A DNA stretch of 64,000 nt from Bacillus sp. THAF10. GTDB lineage: Bacteria; Bacillota; Bacilli; Bacillales; Bacillaceae_I. The stretch covers positions 662,001 through 726,000 of the forward strand of contig NZ_CP045403.1 of assembly GCF_009363695.1 (NCBI RefSeq). Reading direction: 5' to 3'. A model generated the notes under the pieces. That model was not told the origin of the DNA, made no database searches, and saw nothing but the letters and a program-made list of their open reading frames with translations. Of this stretch, positions 44,573-52,903 are shown in pieces. The position numbers and the translations under genes are program-made. The first letter of the stretch is position 1. Each line of letters starts with the position of its first letter.

Positions 44573-44869
44573 TATTAAGGTGGGGTTTGATTCTCTACCG
44601 TGAGGGGAGAAGGTTCGGTTGGTCGGAAAAGCAGGGGAATAGCACCCAACAAAGATGGTGGTTAATGGAATGACCAAGACCAAGCTGCTCCATGCCCAGA
44701 AAACTTAGAGATTAGCCAAAAAACGACCTTTTCTAATTCGAAAACCAACAAATGGAAACAAGTTTTCTGGAGATTATTGTCGGAAAACTAGCAATTCTAT
44801 GAAAATATACAGTATAATCTACTTTATACAGATAATTGTTCAACAGACATTTGAGGGGGAACAGAAGCA

Positions 44870-45496
44870 ATGAAGAAATACCTGACACTTTTATGCATGG
44901 CATTATTAGTAGTGGTAATGACTGCATGTACATCAGATGAAAAAGAAAACACAGAAGACAACAAACCAAATGACCATGAATTTGCAGAAGAAATTCCAGA
45001 AAGCGAAGCGGAAGAAAGCCAAGTACCTGTCGGAGAAACGGCACATACAGAGGGTGGTAGCTTTACTTATCATGCAAGGAACAACCGCTTAAAGCCAATT
45101 GAGACAGCAACTTACACCGTGGATTTTGACAAGGTTTCTGCCATCAGTGGAGAGCTTGCCGGTGGATTTAAAGAGTATCTTGGTGAAGATGAAATTGAAT
45201 ATATCCAACTAGATATTGAAGTGACAAATAAATCAGATGCAAACATTAATTTTGACGCTTATTCAGCTAAAATTGTGACAAGCACTGGAGAGACGATTGA
45301 AACTCCAAATCCGATGCTAAGTAGTCAAATAGAGGGGAAATTTGCCCCAGAAGAAATGAAGCAAGGATCGATTTTCTTTCTTTTAGAAAAATCAAAGGCA
45401 GAGGAAGTAGAATGGGTACAAATCATCATGAAGGCACCTTTGGATGAAAATAACAAAGAAATTGGAGAAGAATTAAATATTAAAGTGAAGCTATGA
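44870..45496 (+). CDS. Lipoprotein, DUF4352-like
   Basis: A 208-residue protein with a lipobox (VVMTAC, Cys at about residue 20), an acidic spacer of ~50 residues and a beta-rich domain resembling the Ig-like DUF4352 (DIEVTNKSDANINFDAYSA, KQGSIFFLLEKSK). Such lipoproteins are anchored outside the membrane; their role is unknown. GAGGGGGAA precedes the ATG, and a perfect terminator follows 11 bases after the stop. Confidence 0.75.
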   Translation: MKKYLTLLCMALLVVVMTACTSDEKENTEDNKPNDHEFAEEIPESEAEESQVPVGETAHTEGGSFTYHARNNRLKPIETATYTVDFDKVSAISGELAGGFKEYLGEDEIEYIQLDIEVTNKSDANINFDAYSAKIVTSTGETIETPNPMLSSQIEGKFAPEEMKQGSIFFLLEKSKAEEVEWVQIIMKAPLDENNKEIGEELNIKVKL

Positions 45497-45507
45497 AAAG
45501 GAAAATG

Positions 45508-45538
45508 GCTGTCCAGAAAATTTCTGGACAGCTTTTTT
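45508..45538 (+). terminator. Terminator after the lipoprotein gene
   Basis: GCTGTCCAGAAA pairs perfectly with TTTCTGGACAGC, followed by six T. Confidence 0.9.
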
Positions 45539-45547
45539 GTGGTTCAA

Positions 45548-45640
45548 TCGCGACAACCAAGGCAGCAATCACCAAGTGGTTGTCGCGCAACCGTTCCAAT
45601 CCCGACAACCAGACTAGAAACCACCAACCGTTGTCTCAAT
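45548..45640. repeat. Degenerate CGACAACC repeats, direct and inverted
   Basis: CGACAACCA occurs at 45551 and 45603 and its inverse TGGTTGTCG at 45577, with related CAACCGTT blocks between. The spacing is irregular but multiples of ~21-31 bp. It is probably a decayed array of the same class as the 18048 and 36545 ones. Confidence 0.4.
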
Positions 45641-45670
45641 TAGAATACAAAAATGCTCACTATAACCGTA

Positions 45671-46018
45671 TTATGTCAGCGAAAGAAAAAACAGCTTCTT
45701 AGGATAATACGAAGGTTCGATTTTATCAGTGCAATCCACCCATACGACGTTCTTCGCTTTCCTTTCAGCATTCTCATTTACTTCCTGTTCCATTTCAAGC
45801 ATCAGCTTTCGTGCAGCTTCGACAGGAATGTTAAAATGCTCTGCTGCTAGGTGATATGGGTGCTGGTGCAAAAGTAATTCATAATACTGTTCTGGAGATT
45901 GGGCTTGCTGCTCGTAGGAATGCTCAATATCTCGAACAAAGTTATAGAATAATTTTTTTTCTGGCGGTAAGGTTGCCAGGCTGCAATTCACTAAGTAGTT
46001 ATATAGGCTTGCTTGCAT
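45671..46018 (-). CDS. Hypothetical protein
   Basis: A 115-residue protein, start at ATG 46018 with GGAGTGG ahead. It is mostly helical and charged (EKKLFYNFVRDIEHSYEQQ, ARKLMLEMEQEVNENAERK), with an HTH-like middle (YHLAAEHFNIPVEAARKLM) of the kind found in small regulators. No known family is recognised. It lies next to the zinc-independent S14 gene on the same strand; whether they are co-transcribed is unclear. Confidence 0.5.
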   Translation of the reverse strand: MQASLYNYLVNCSLATLPPEKKLFYNFVRDIEHSYEQQAQSPEQYYELLLHQHPYHLAAEHFNIPVEAARKLMLEMEQEVNENAERKAKNVVWVDCTDKIEPSYYPKKLFFLSLT

Positions 46019-46048
46019 ACTACCACTCCATTCACAAACTACGATTCA

Positions 46049-46318
46049 TTACCAGCTTGCTTTTTTCACGCCTGGAATTTGCCCTTTGTGTGCATACTCG
46101 CGAAAGGCGATACGGGACATGTTGAATTTGCGGATGTAGCCTCTTGGTCTTCCGGTTACTTCACAACGATTTTTTAAACGTGTTGGGGAAGAGTCGCGTG
46201 GCAGCTTGCGCAATCCTTCCATGTCTCCCTTAGCCTTTAACTCTCTACGAATTTCTGCGTATTGTTCCACTAACTGTTGGCGCTTTTTTTCTTTTGCCAC
46301 TTTTGATTTCTTTGCCAT
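46049..46318 (-). CDS. rpsN: Ribosomal protein S14, zinc-independent (C-minus) paralogue
   Basis: An 89-residue S14. It carries the conserved C-terminal [19 protein letters not shown] and KASW end. It has only one Cys and lacks the paired CxxC zinc ribbon of the standard Bacillus S14, so it is the longer C-minus form used when zinc is scarce (YhzA-type). A textbook Zur-type box sits just upstream, in line with zinc-starvation control. It replaces zinc-containing S14 in the 30S subunit during zinc limitation. Confidence 0.93.
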   Translation of the reverse strand: MAKKSKVAKEKKRQQLVEQYAEIRRELKAKGDMEGLRKLPRDSSPTRLKNRCEVTGRPRGYIRKFNMSRIAFREYAHKGQIPGVKKASW

Positions 46319-46342
46319 AGATGCACACTCCTTCTAAAATAC

Positions 46343-46363
46343 AAATAGTAATCATTACGATTT
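46343..46363 (-). promoter_or_regulatory. Zur box before rpsN
   Basis: Two 10-bp arms, AAATAGTAAT and ATTACGATTT, surround one base and are inverted repeats of each other with a single mismatch. This is the form of the Bacillus Zur operator (TAATNATTA core with AAATCG flanks). It lies about 25 bases before the rpsN start. The rest of 46364-46518 shows a TATAAT box at 46452 on the plus strand for pssA. Confidence 0.88.
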
Positions 46364-46518
46364 ATAACTACCATTCAATCATAGAATTATATAAATTGCA
46401 ATTCTTAATCTAACAAATAAATTATTTTTTACTACCTTCACTCATGAATGGTATAATATACACTAGACGATTTTTTACGTGAATAGCCTTTACATATATG
46501 ACGGAGTGATGATATCAA

Positions 46519-47232
46519 ATGCAAATGCGGACGCGTTTAATTAAAAGCATCCCAAACATGTTTACGCTTGGGAATTTATTTTGTGGATTTTTATCTATAG
46601 GATTCGCTGCAAGTGGAGAGTATAGCAATGCAGCGATTTTGATTTTAATAGGAATGATGCTTGACAGTATGGATGGTCGGCTTGCGCGGATGCTCAATGC
46701 TGATGGGGAGCTTGGAAAAGAGCTGGACTCTCTTGCGGATGTGGTGACGTTTGGAGTGGCGCCATCTTTCCTTATTTACTATACTTATTTTTTCCAATTT
46801 GGTTTTCTTGGCCTATCCATTGCGGCCTTGTTTCCTTTGTTTGGAGCATACAGGCTTGCAAGATTTAATATTAATGCAACAAAGTCCACTGGTAAGTATT
46901 TTACCGGTGTACCAATTACAGCAGCAGGTGGAATTTTGGCGTTGTTAACGCTATTTGGAAACTTTATTCCACAGATTGTGACAACGGTCATTTTTACCGC
47001 GTTCTGTTTCTTGATGATTAGTAAAATTAAGATTCCAAGCTTTAAGGATGTTCCTCTTCCGAAGTACGGAACCATTGTAACACTGTTTATTGGGGCGTCC
47101 TTGTTTATGATTTATAAAGGAACCTATGCGCAGTATCCATATTTAATCTATCTTGCCCTTCCTCTCTATATCGCGTACCTTGCCTACCGTTTTGTGAAGG
47201 TTCGTGGGAAAAATAAACGAGAGACTGATTAG
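46519..47232 (+). CDS. pssA: CDP-diacylglycerol--serine O-phosphatidyltransferase
   Basis: A 237-residue membrane protein with the CDP-alcohol phosphotransferase signature (DSMDGRLARMLNADGELGKE, then LDSLADVVTFG, i.e. DGxxAR-x8-G-x3-D-x3-D). About seven membrane helices. It makes phosphatidylserine, the precursor of phosphatidylethanolamine. A terminator with an 10-bp stem follows. In many Bacillus genomes it is part of a larger lipid operon with psd; no psd follows here. Confidence 0.92.
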   Translation: MQMRTRLIKSIPNMFTLGNLFCGFLSIGFAASGEYSNAAILILIGMMLDSMDGRLARMLNADGELGKELDSLADVVTFGVAPSFLIYYTYFFQFGFLGLSIAALFPLFGAYRLARFNINATKSTGKYFTGVPITAAGGILALLTLFGNFIPQIVTTVIFTAFCFLMISKIKIPSFKDVPLPKYGTIVTLFIGASLFMIYKGTYAQYPYLIYLALPLYIAYLAYRFVKVRGKNKRETD

Positions 47233-47262
47233 CATTGTGCTGTTACGCACAATGCTTTTTTT
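47231..47262 (+). terminator. Terminator after pssA
   Basis: AGCATTGTGC pairs perfectly with GCACAATGCT, followed by a T-run; its first base overlaps the pssA stop codon. Confidence 0.85.
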
Positions 47263-47343
47263 GTGCTTTTGAAAAACTATCTAAATTTTCTAATAAATTT
47301 TATGTATACTAGAAGAAGGACAATGTAATGGGAGGGAATTCAT

Positions 47344-49029
47344 ATGAAACGTAACTTTTTCACAGAGGACCGCCATCTTCAAGAACTGTTAAAAAAGTAT
47401 CTTGATCCCGCGTTTTATCAATGGGCAGAACAGGAATTAACGCTATTTGGAGAAAGCTGTGCAAATGAGATTGACGAACGGGCACTACATACCGATCGAG
47501 AAGGTCAACCACGTCTTATCAAATATAACAAAATGGGTGAGGATATTTCTGAGGTTTGGGTAAACGAAGGGTATAAGAAAACGGTGGAGGAAACATATAA
47601 CAGGGGGATTGTTGGGTATGTGCACAAGGATATTCCGGAGCTTGGAAGCAAAGGAAGCTATCTTTATTCCTATGCGCAAGGCTATCTGCTTTCCCAAACA
47701 GAGCCAGGCTTTTATTGTCCAGTTACCCTTACGATGGCAACCGCGTACTTACTCGACCATTATGCTAATGAAGAGGTAAAAGAAAAGTTCTTGCCGCACG
47801 TGATTTCCACGGGAGAAGTAGAGCTTTTTGAAGGAGCGACTTTTTTAACAGAAAGACAGGGCGGTTCGGATGTTGGGGCAAATGAGACAACGGCTGTGCC
47901 TGATTTAGAAGGAAGCACGTATTTACTTACTGGGGAAAAATATTTTGCTTCCAATGCCGGTCAATGTGGAGTGGCGATGGTCCTTGCGAGAATGGAAGGG
48001 GCACCAAAAGGAACAAAAGGATTGAGCCTTTTTGCTGTGCCGTGGCGGAATGAGGACGGTAGTTTAAATGGGATTGAAATCAGACGACTGAAGGATAAAC
48101 TTGGGGTAAGGGCTGTGCCATCTGCAGAGGTATTATTTCAAAATGCGAAAGCCTATCTTGTTGGAGAGCCCTCTAAGGGAATCTATTATATGATGGAGGC
48201 GCTGAATCTTTCCCGTGTGTGTAACGCAATTGCATCCATCGGTATCATGCAGCGAGCCTATTCGGAGGCCTTCCGTTATGCAGAAGAAAGGGTGACATTT
48301 GGTGATCAGCTTATTAATTTTCCAATGATCCGGGAGTCACTCGTTGATTTAGCGGTAAAAAAGGAAGTGGAAACAAGCGCGTTGTTTGAGCTTGTTGCGC
48401 TTTTCGATAAGGTGATGAGGAAGGAAGAGAAGGTAACGGAGGAAGAGAGTGTCCTTCATAGGCTCTTGATTGCCTTATTGAAAAAAGAAACAGCTGAACA
48501 GGCGGTTCATTTTTCGCATGAGGCGATTGAACTTCATGGAGGAAATGGTTACATTGAAGATTTCGTCACACCAAGATTGCTCCGCGATGCCCAGGTTCTG
48601 ACGGTATGGGAAGGGACCGCTAATATCCTTGGGATGGAAGTATGGAGGTTAATGGCTAGATTTAAAGTGGACCGAATTTTTATAGATTCTATGAAAAAGA
48701 GGCTGGCAGCAGTACAAGTAGAAAACGAGTGGAAGAGGCCAGTGGAGGAGGCGCTTATCAGTCTGCAAGAAATCTGTGATTTTACTAGAAGCACAAGTTC
48801 TGATGTACAAGGCGTCTATTCGAAAAAAATAGCGGAACTGATGGTGAAGATTTTTGAAAGTGTTGTAGTGTTGGAGGAGGCAGCTGTTGGATCGGAGAGG
48901 GAGTTAGCCAAAGCAGAGCTATATCTTCAAATTACTTGGAAGGAATCTCACACTTGGATTGATAAAGAAAACAAGAAGCTTCGCTATTTTGATGTACTAA
49001 TAAAGGGACGGTCCTCCTGCTTCCATTAA
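47344..49029 (+). CDS. Acyl-CoA dehydrogenase (AidB-like, long form)
   Basis: A 561-residue flavoenzyme, longer than the usual ~380. Landmarks are FLTERQGGSDVGANETTA (FAD/substrate region), YFASNAGQC and the family C-terminal motif AIELHGGNGYIEDF with LLRDAQVLTVWEGTANI. The extra ~180 C-terminal residues are helical, as in AidB-type enzymes. Its last codons (GRSSCFH) and stop are provided by a REP-like repeat, so the true C-terminus may once have differed. GGGAGG precedes the ATG at 47344. Confidence 0.88.
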   Translation: MKRNFFTEDRHLQELLKKYLDPAFYQWAEQELTLFGESCANEIDERALHTDREGQPRLIKYNKMGEDISEVWVNEGYKKTVEETYNRGIVGYVHKDIPELGSKGSYLYSYAQGYLLSQTEPGFYCPVTLTMATAYLLDHYANEEVKEKFLPHVISTGEVELFEGATFLTERQGGSDVGANETTAVPDLEGSTYLLTGEKYFASNAGQCGVAMVLARMEGAPKGTKGLSLFAVPWRNEDGSLNGIEIRRLKDKLGVRAVPSAEVLFQNAKAYLVGEPSKGIYYMMEALNLSRVCNAIASIGIMQRAYSEAFRYAEERVTFGDQLINFPMIRESLVDLAVKKEVETSALFELVALFDKVMRKEEKVTEEESVLHRLLIALLKKETAEQAVHFSHEAIELHGGNGYIEDFVTPRLLRDAQVLTVWEGTANILGMEVWRLMARFKVDRIFIDSMKKRLAAVQVENEWKRPVEEALISLQEICDFTRSTSSDVQGVYSKKIAELMVKIFESVVVLEEAAVGSERELAKAELYLQITWKESHTWIDKENKKLRYFDVLIKGRSSCFH

Positions 49030-49049
49030 GGAAGTGGGAGAGCCGTCCC
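49005..49049. repeat. REP-like pair forming a hairpin between convergent genes
   Basis: GGGACGGTCCTCCTGCTTCC (49005-49024) faces GGAAGTGGGAGAGCCGTCCC (49030-49049). The two are inverted and largely complementary, and the stop codon of the acyl-CoA dehydrogenase gene lies in the 5-base loop. It is the same family as the 6853 element and can serve as a terminator for both neighbours. Confidence 0.75.
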
Positions 49050-49055
49050 CTTGCT

Positions 49056-50492
49056 TTAGGCTATTTTTTTATCCTCTTTTAGGTTTGGTACGTTACGATA
49101 CTTTACAATTTGGCTAACATACCATGAGAGTACAATGAGTGTCAGAAGCGATCCAATCATAAGGGAGATTCCATAGTCTAATGCGAACCCTTCTGGTGCG
49201 TAGAAGAGGTAGGTTGTCACCACTCCTGTCATAAAGATTGCGGGTGCTCCTGCTATCCAATGGAATTTATGCTCCTTCAACAGATAGGACGTCGCTGTCC
49301 ACAGCATCACTGTTGCCACAAGTTGATTGGTCCAGCCAACATATCTCCATAGGAAGGTATAATCAATGGTCGCTAAGTAGAACGCTGGTATAGCAAGAAG
49401 AAGCGTGACCATTAATACCTTCCCTTTTCCTTTCATATTAAAGAACTTCGAGAAAACCTCCGTTAAAATCATGCGAGACGAACGAAGCGCTGTGTCCCCG
49501 GTTGTAATTGGTAGGATGATAACTCCTAAGATTGCAAGAATGCCTCCAAAGGTACCAAGCAAGGAAATAGAGATTTCATTGACAACAAAGGAAGGTCCAC
49601 CTGTTGCCAGTGCTTCCCCAAGACCGCCGGTTCCATTAAAGAAGGTCATGCCAGCAGCTGCCCAAATTAATGCGATGACTCCTTCTGTTACCATCGCTCC
49701 ATAAAAGATTTTGCGGCCATCGGATTCTTTTTTCATCGTACAAGCAACAATCGGACTTTGTGTACAATGAAAGCCAGAAATTGCTCCACAAGAGATGGTA
49801 ACCATCAATAACGGCCAAATTGGCAGCTCTTGCGGATGTAAATTAGCGAAGGTCAAGTTGGGAATTTGCTTGCCGGTAAATAAAAGCGAGACAGCGATGG
49901 CTAATGCCATAAATAATAGAATGCCACCAAGCAACGGATAGATTTTTCCAATCACGCGATTGACTGGTAAGATGGTGGCAAGAACAAAGTATCCAAAAAT
50001 AACAACTAGTGCGGCAACAAAGCTTAAGGGTGTCAACTGAGCAATCAGCTGGGCTGGTCCGGCTGTAAAAGCAGCGGCTACAAGCACCATCAACACTAAC
50101 GAGATAACATAAATGCATGCTTTAACTGTGTTTCCTAAATATTTTCCGACAATGGCAGGAAACTGTGCCCCTTTATGGCGAAGGGATAGCATGCCGGAAA
50201 AATAATCGTGAACAGCACCGGCAAAAATACAGCCCACAACAATCCAGATAAAGGCTACCGGACCATATAAGGCGCCCATGATGGCCCCGTAAATGGGTCC
50301 TAGGCCTGCAATGTTTAATAATTGTATTAAGTTGCCTTTCCACCAAGGCATTGGTACAAAGTCAAAATTATCTTGTTGCGTATAAGCAGGAGTAGGTTGC
50401 TGATCATTAATGCCAAAAACCCGCTCCACGAATTTGGCATAAAAGATATATCCTAAAATAAGAAAAATGATGGCGCCGAAAAAAGTAATCAT
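49056..50492 (-). CDS. cstA: Carbon starvation protein CstA (peptide/pyruvate transporter)
   Basis: A 478-residue membrane protein, start at ATG 50492 after AGGAGGAG; a longer in-frame start at 50540 lacks a site. Family landmarks: FFGAIIFLILGYIFYAKFVE at the N-terminus, FSGMLSLRHKGAQFPAIVGKY and CTQSPIVACTMKKESDGRK. About 12-14 helices. CstA proteins import peptides or, in some bacteria, pyruvate under carbon limitation. It is convergent with the acyl-CoA dehydrogenase gene. Confidence 0.9.
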   Translation of the reverse strand: MITFFGAIIFLILGYIFYAKFVERVFGINDQQPTPAYTQQDNFDFVPMPWWKGNLIQLLNIAGLGPIYGAIMGALYGPVAFIWIVVGCIFAGAVHDYFSGMLSLRHKGAQFPAIVGKYLGNTVKACIYVISLVLMVLVAAAFTAGPAQLIAQLTPLSFVAALVVIFGYFVLATILPVNRVIGKIYPLLGGILLFMALAIAVSLLFTGKQIPNLTFANLHPQELPIWPLLMVTISCGAISGFHCTQSPIVACTMKKESDGRKIFYGAMVTEGVIALIWAAAGMTFFNGTGGLGEALATGGPSFVVNEISISLLGTFGGILAILGVIILPITTGDTALRSSRMILTEVFSKFFNMKGKGKVLMVTLLLAIPAFYLATIDYTFLWRYVGWTNQLVATVMLWTATSYLLKEHKFHWIAGAPAIFMTGVVTTYLFYAPEGFALDYGISLMIGSLLTLIVLSWYVSQIVKYRNVPNLKEDKKIA

Positions 50493-50590
50493 GCTGCTCT
50501 CCTCCTGTTTATGTGGGGTAAAAGTAATAATTTCAAACATTTTAACACGTTTAAGTGAAAAAACAACAGATTGTTCTGAAAAATTTAAAC

Positions 50591-50790
50591 CTTTTGTAAA
50601 ATAAACGGGTGTTTTCGCAAACTATGTCACTTTCGCGTATTTTGGAGCATCGCGATATCAACGTGTCTGTCGTGCTCTTTTCATAAAAACCAAATAATGA
50701 TTGTTCAAGTTTTATGCCTTTTTGCTAAAAAGTTCAAAAACCGACTTTTTTCTTGTTACTAACAACAATTTTTTAGAAAAAAGCCAAATA
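50591..50790 (+). repeat. ~200-bp dispersed element, copy 3 (forward, diverged)
   Basis: It shares the left end (GTGTTTTCGCAAACTATGT), the GTCTGTCGTGCTCTTTTC block and the right end (AACAACAATTTTTTAG) with copies 1, 2 and 4, but carries more changes. It lies 110 bases before the excisionase-like gene, between it and the divergent cstA. Confidence 0.72.
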
Positions 50791-50902
50791 AAACGATTTC
50801 ATGTCGTAATATAAGAAGGTTTGAAGGTAGGAGTGTACTTGTTTGATTATGCCTAGAGGATGGAATACAATTAATCAGATTAATCTAGGAAGGAGCAGCA
50901 TT

Positions 50903-51133
50903 GTGTACCTTACCGTAAAAGAAACTGCAGAATATCTCTCTTGTTCAGAGGGTGCTGTCAAAAAAATGATTCAGGAAAAGAAAATTCGCGCGCTATATGA
51001 TGGTAGCGATTATATGATTAATAAAGAGCAGTTTGAGACACATTTAAAGCAAATGGAAAAATATATGAGGCTAGTGGAAGAGGTGAAAAACGAACCCCTT
51101 CCAGAGGATATCGATATAAAAGATGAGGATTGA
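50903..51133 (+). CDS. Excisionase-family (MerR-like) helix-turn-helix protein
   Basis: A 76-residue protein from a GTG start at 50903, seven bases after AGGAAGGAG. The first ~50 residues (YLTVKETAEYLSCSEGAVKKM, IQEKKIRALYDGSDYMINKE) are the winged-HTH of the excisionase/helix_turn_helix_17 type, and a short acidic tail follows. No integrase or phage gene is near, so it is a chromosomal regulator rather than an Xis. It ends 13 bases before the aldehyde dehydrogenase start, so the two are likely one operon. Confidence 0.78.
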   Translation: MYLTVKETAEYLSCSEGAVKKMIQEKKIRALYDGSDYMINKEQFETHLKQMEKYMRLVEEVKNEPLPEDIDIKDED

Positions 51134-51146
51134 AGGAGGAAAAACG

Positions 51147-52547
51147 ATGGTTCATACAGAAACTGCAAGTGCAGAGCAGGCTGTAGAAGTTCGATTGCAG
51201 CAGCATAAGCAATTTTTTGCTGCAGGAAAAACAAAGGATATTAATTTTCGTTTAAAACAGCTCAGTATTTTAAAGAATGCCATAAAGGAATACGAAGAGC
51301 CACTAATGGATGCCCTAAAAAAGGATTTAGGAAAATCAATTTTTGAAGCATATGGATCAGAAGTGGGTTATGTATTAGACAGTATTGGTCATTTTATGAA
51401 GCATTTAAAAAGCTGGGCTAAAGTGAAAAAAGTGAAAACCCCGTTCGTTCATGCTGGGTCGAAAAGCCATATTTACCAGGAACCATATGGAACCGTTCTT
51501 ATTGTTGGTCCTTTCAACTACCCATTTCAATTAGTGATGGAGCCTTTAATTGGCGCCATTGCTGCTGGAAACTGTGCAGTTTTGAAGCCTTCAGAGTTCA
51601 CTCCCACTGTGTCAGGTGTGATGGCAAAAATGATAGGAGAGCATTTTGATGAAGCCTATATTAGTGTGATGGAAGGAGCAAGGGAAGAAACATCTGCGCT
51701 TATTCAAGCGCCATTTGATTACATCTTTTTTACAGGCAGTGTAGAGGTCGGGAAAATTATCATGCAGGCAGCAGCAAAGAGACTTGTGCCTGTGACACTG
51801 GAGCTTGGAGGGAAAAGTCCTTGTATCGTTCATAAGGATGCCAATTTAGAGGTTGCAGCTAAGCGAATTGCCTGGGGTAAATTTATGAATGCAGGACAAA
51901 CCTGTGTGGCACCAGATTATCTATTTGTGCATGAGGATATAAAGGAAGCCTTTCTTCAAGCATTGAAAAAAGTCATCAAGGAATTTTATGGAGAACATCC
52001 TGAGCAGAGTAAGGATTATGGAAGAATAGTAAATAGAAAACATTTTGACAGATTGGCTTCTCTCCTAAATTCAGAAAAAATCACCTCTGGAGGTAATTTG
52101 CTACCAGAAGAACGCTACATCGAGCCGACCGTAATGGACGGAGTGGACTGGGAGGATATGGTCATGCAGGAGGAGATTTTCGGTCCAATACTACCTGTAT
52201 TAGAGTATAAGGAACTTCCTGATGCTATTCGCCAAATTAATGATCAACCAAAACCTCTAGCGTTGTATTTGTTCACAGAAAATAGTGAGGTGGAGGAGAA
52301 GGTGATAAATGGGACTAGCTTTGGTGGTGGATGTGTAAATGATACGGTTACTCATATCACGAATCCTTATCTCCCTTTTGGTGGAGTGGGAACTTCCGGA
52401 ATGGGAGCATATCATGGCAAAAAAAGCTTTGAAACATTTTCCCATCAAAAAAGCGTGATGAAAAAAAGCACCAAAATCAATTTGAGCTTTCTCTATCCTC
52501 CTTATTCGGATAAAAGCATTAATTTACTAAAAAGAGTAATGAAGTAA
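51147..52547 (+). CDS. Aldehyde dehydrogenase, class 3 (YwdH-like)
   Basis: A 466-residue NAD(P)-dependent aldehyde dehydrogenase from ATG 51147 after AAGGAGG. The active site is visible: catalytic Glu in LELGGKSP and Cys in NAGQTCVAPDY. The length and the N-terminal helical segment fit the class 3 fatty-aldehyde group. It oxidises medium or long aliphatic aldehydes. It follows an excisionase-like HTH gene, which may control it. Confidence 0.9.
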   Translation: MVHTETASAEQAVEVRLQQHKQFFAAGKTKDINFRLKQLSILKNAIKEYEEPLMDALKKDLGKSIFEAYGSEVGYVLDSIGHFMKHLKSWAKVKKVKTPFVHAGSKSHIYQEPYGTVLIVGPFNYPFQLVMEPLIGAIAAGNCAVLKPSEFTPTVSGVMAKMIGEHFDEAYISVMEGAREETSALIQAPFDYIFFTGSVEVGKIIMQAAAKRLVPVTLELGGKSPCIVHKDANLEVAAKRIAWGKFMNAGQTCVAPDYLFVHEDIKEAFLQALKKVIKEFYGEHPEQSKDYGRIVNRKHFDRLASLLNSEKITSGGNLLPEERYIEPTVMDGVDWEDMVMQEEIFGPILPVLEYKELPDAIRQINDQPKPLALYLFTENSEVEEKVINGTSFGGGCVNDTVTHITNPYLPFGGVGTSGMGAYHGKKSFETFSHQKSVMKKSTKINLSFLYPPYSDKSINLLKRVMK

Positions 52548-52639
52548 TAGGAAAAAATATATAGTGAAATAGTAAGTCTTGCACGTTTTCTTTCTATGTT
52601 TTCTGTGTTAATATTTAGACAGACGAAATATTAACATGG

Positions 52640-52855
52640 TTGCGGACTGTTTTACTAGCGGAAATGGATCTTCAGTTTTGGAGATTCTTTTCTTTTTTTA
52701 GGTGTTATTTCCGATGTGGATTTCCGCAAAATGGCACAGTGTCCTGCGGGGCGATTTGTAAGCTTCCTTGGCTTTCGCCTGTGAGGTCTCCAGTCGATCG
52801 CTTTATTCCCGATGGAGTCTGCGCCATTTGCTCCAATCTACAGATGGAAACCATT
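52640..52855. repeat. Degenerate intergenic repeat element
   Basis: The stretch contains AAGCTTCCTTGG, CGCCTGTGAGGTCTCCAGTC, GGAGTCTGCGCCATTTGCTCC and GGATTTCCGC blocks that I recall as parts of an intergenic repeat seen in many Bacillaceae genomes. It holds no credible gene, only short frames without ribosome binding sites. Confidence 0.45.
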
Positions 52856-52903
52856 TTTTACTGATTTTTATTTTTAGCAGCATGATAGCAGGAGCGTGTG
52901 AGC

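Noticed and set aside
45493..45850. Small genes after the lipoprotein
   Set aside because: They run through the terminator and the CGACAACC repeats, and one overlaps the minus-strand gene at 45671.
46049..46363. Riboswitch before rpsN
   Set aside because: The leader is only about 25 bases after the Zur box; no structured leader is present.
50903..51133. Phage excisionase
   Set aside because: It has the fold, but no integrase, attachment site or phage gene is near; it is coupled to an aldehyde dehydrogenase gene instead.
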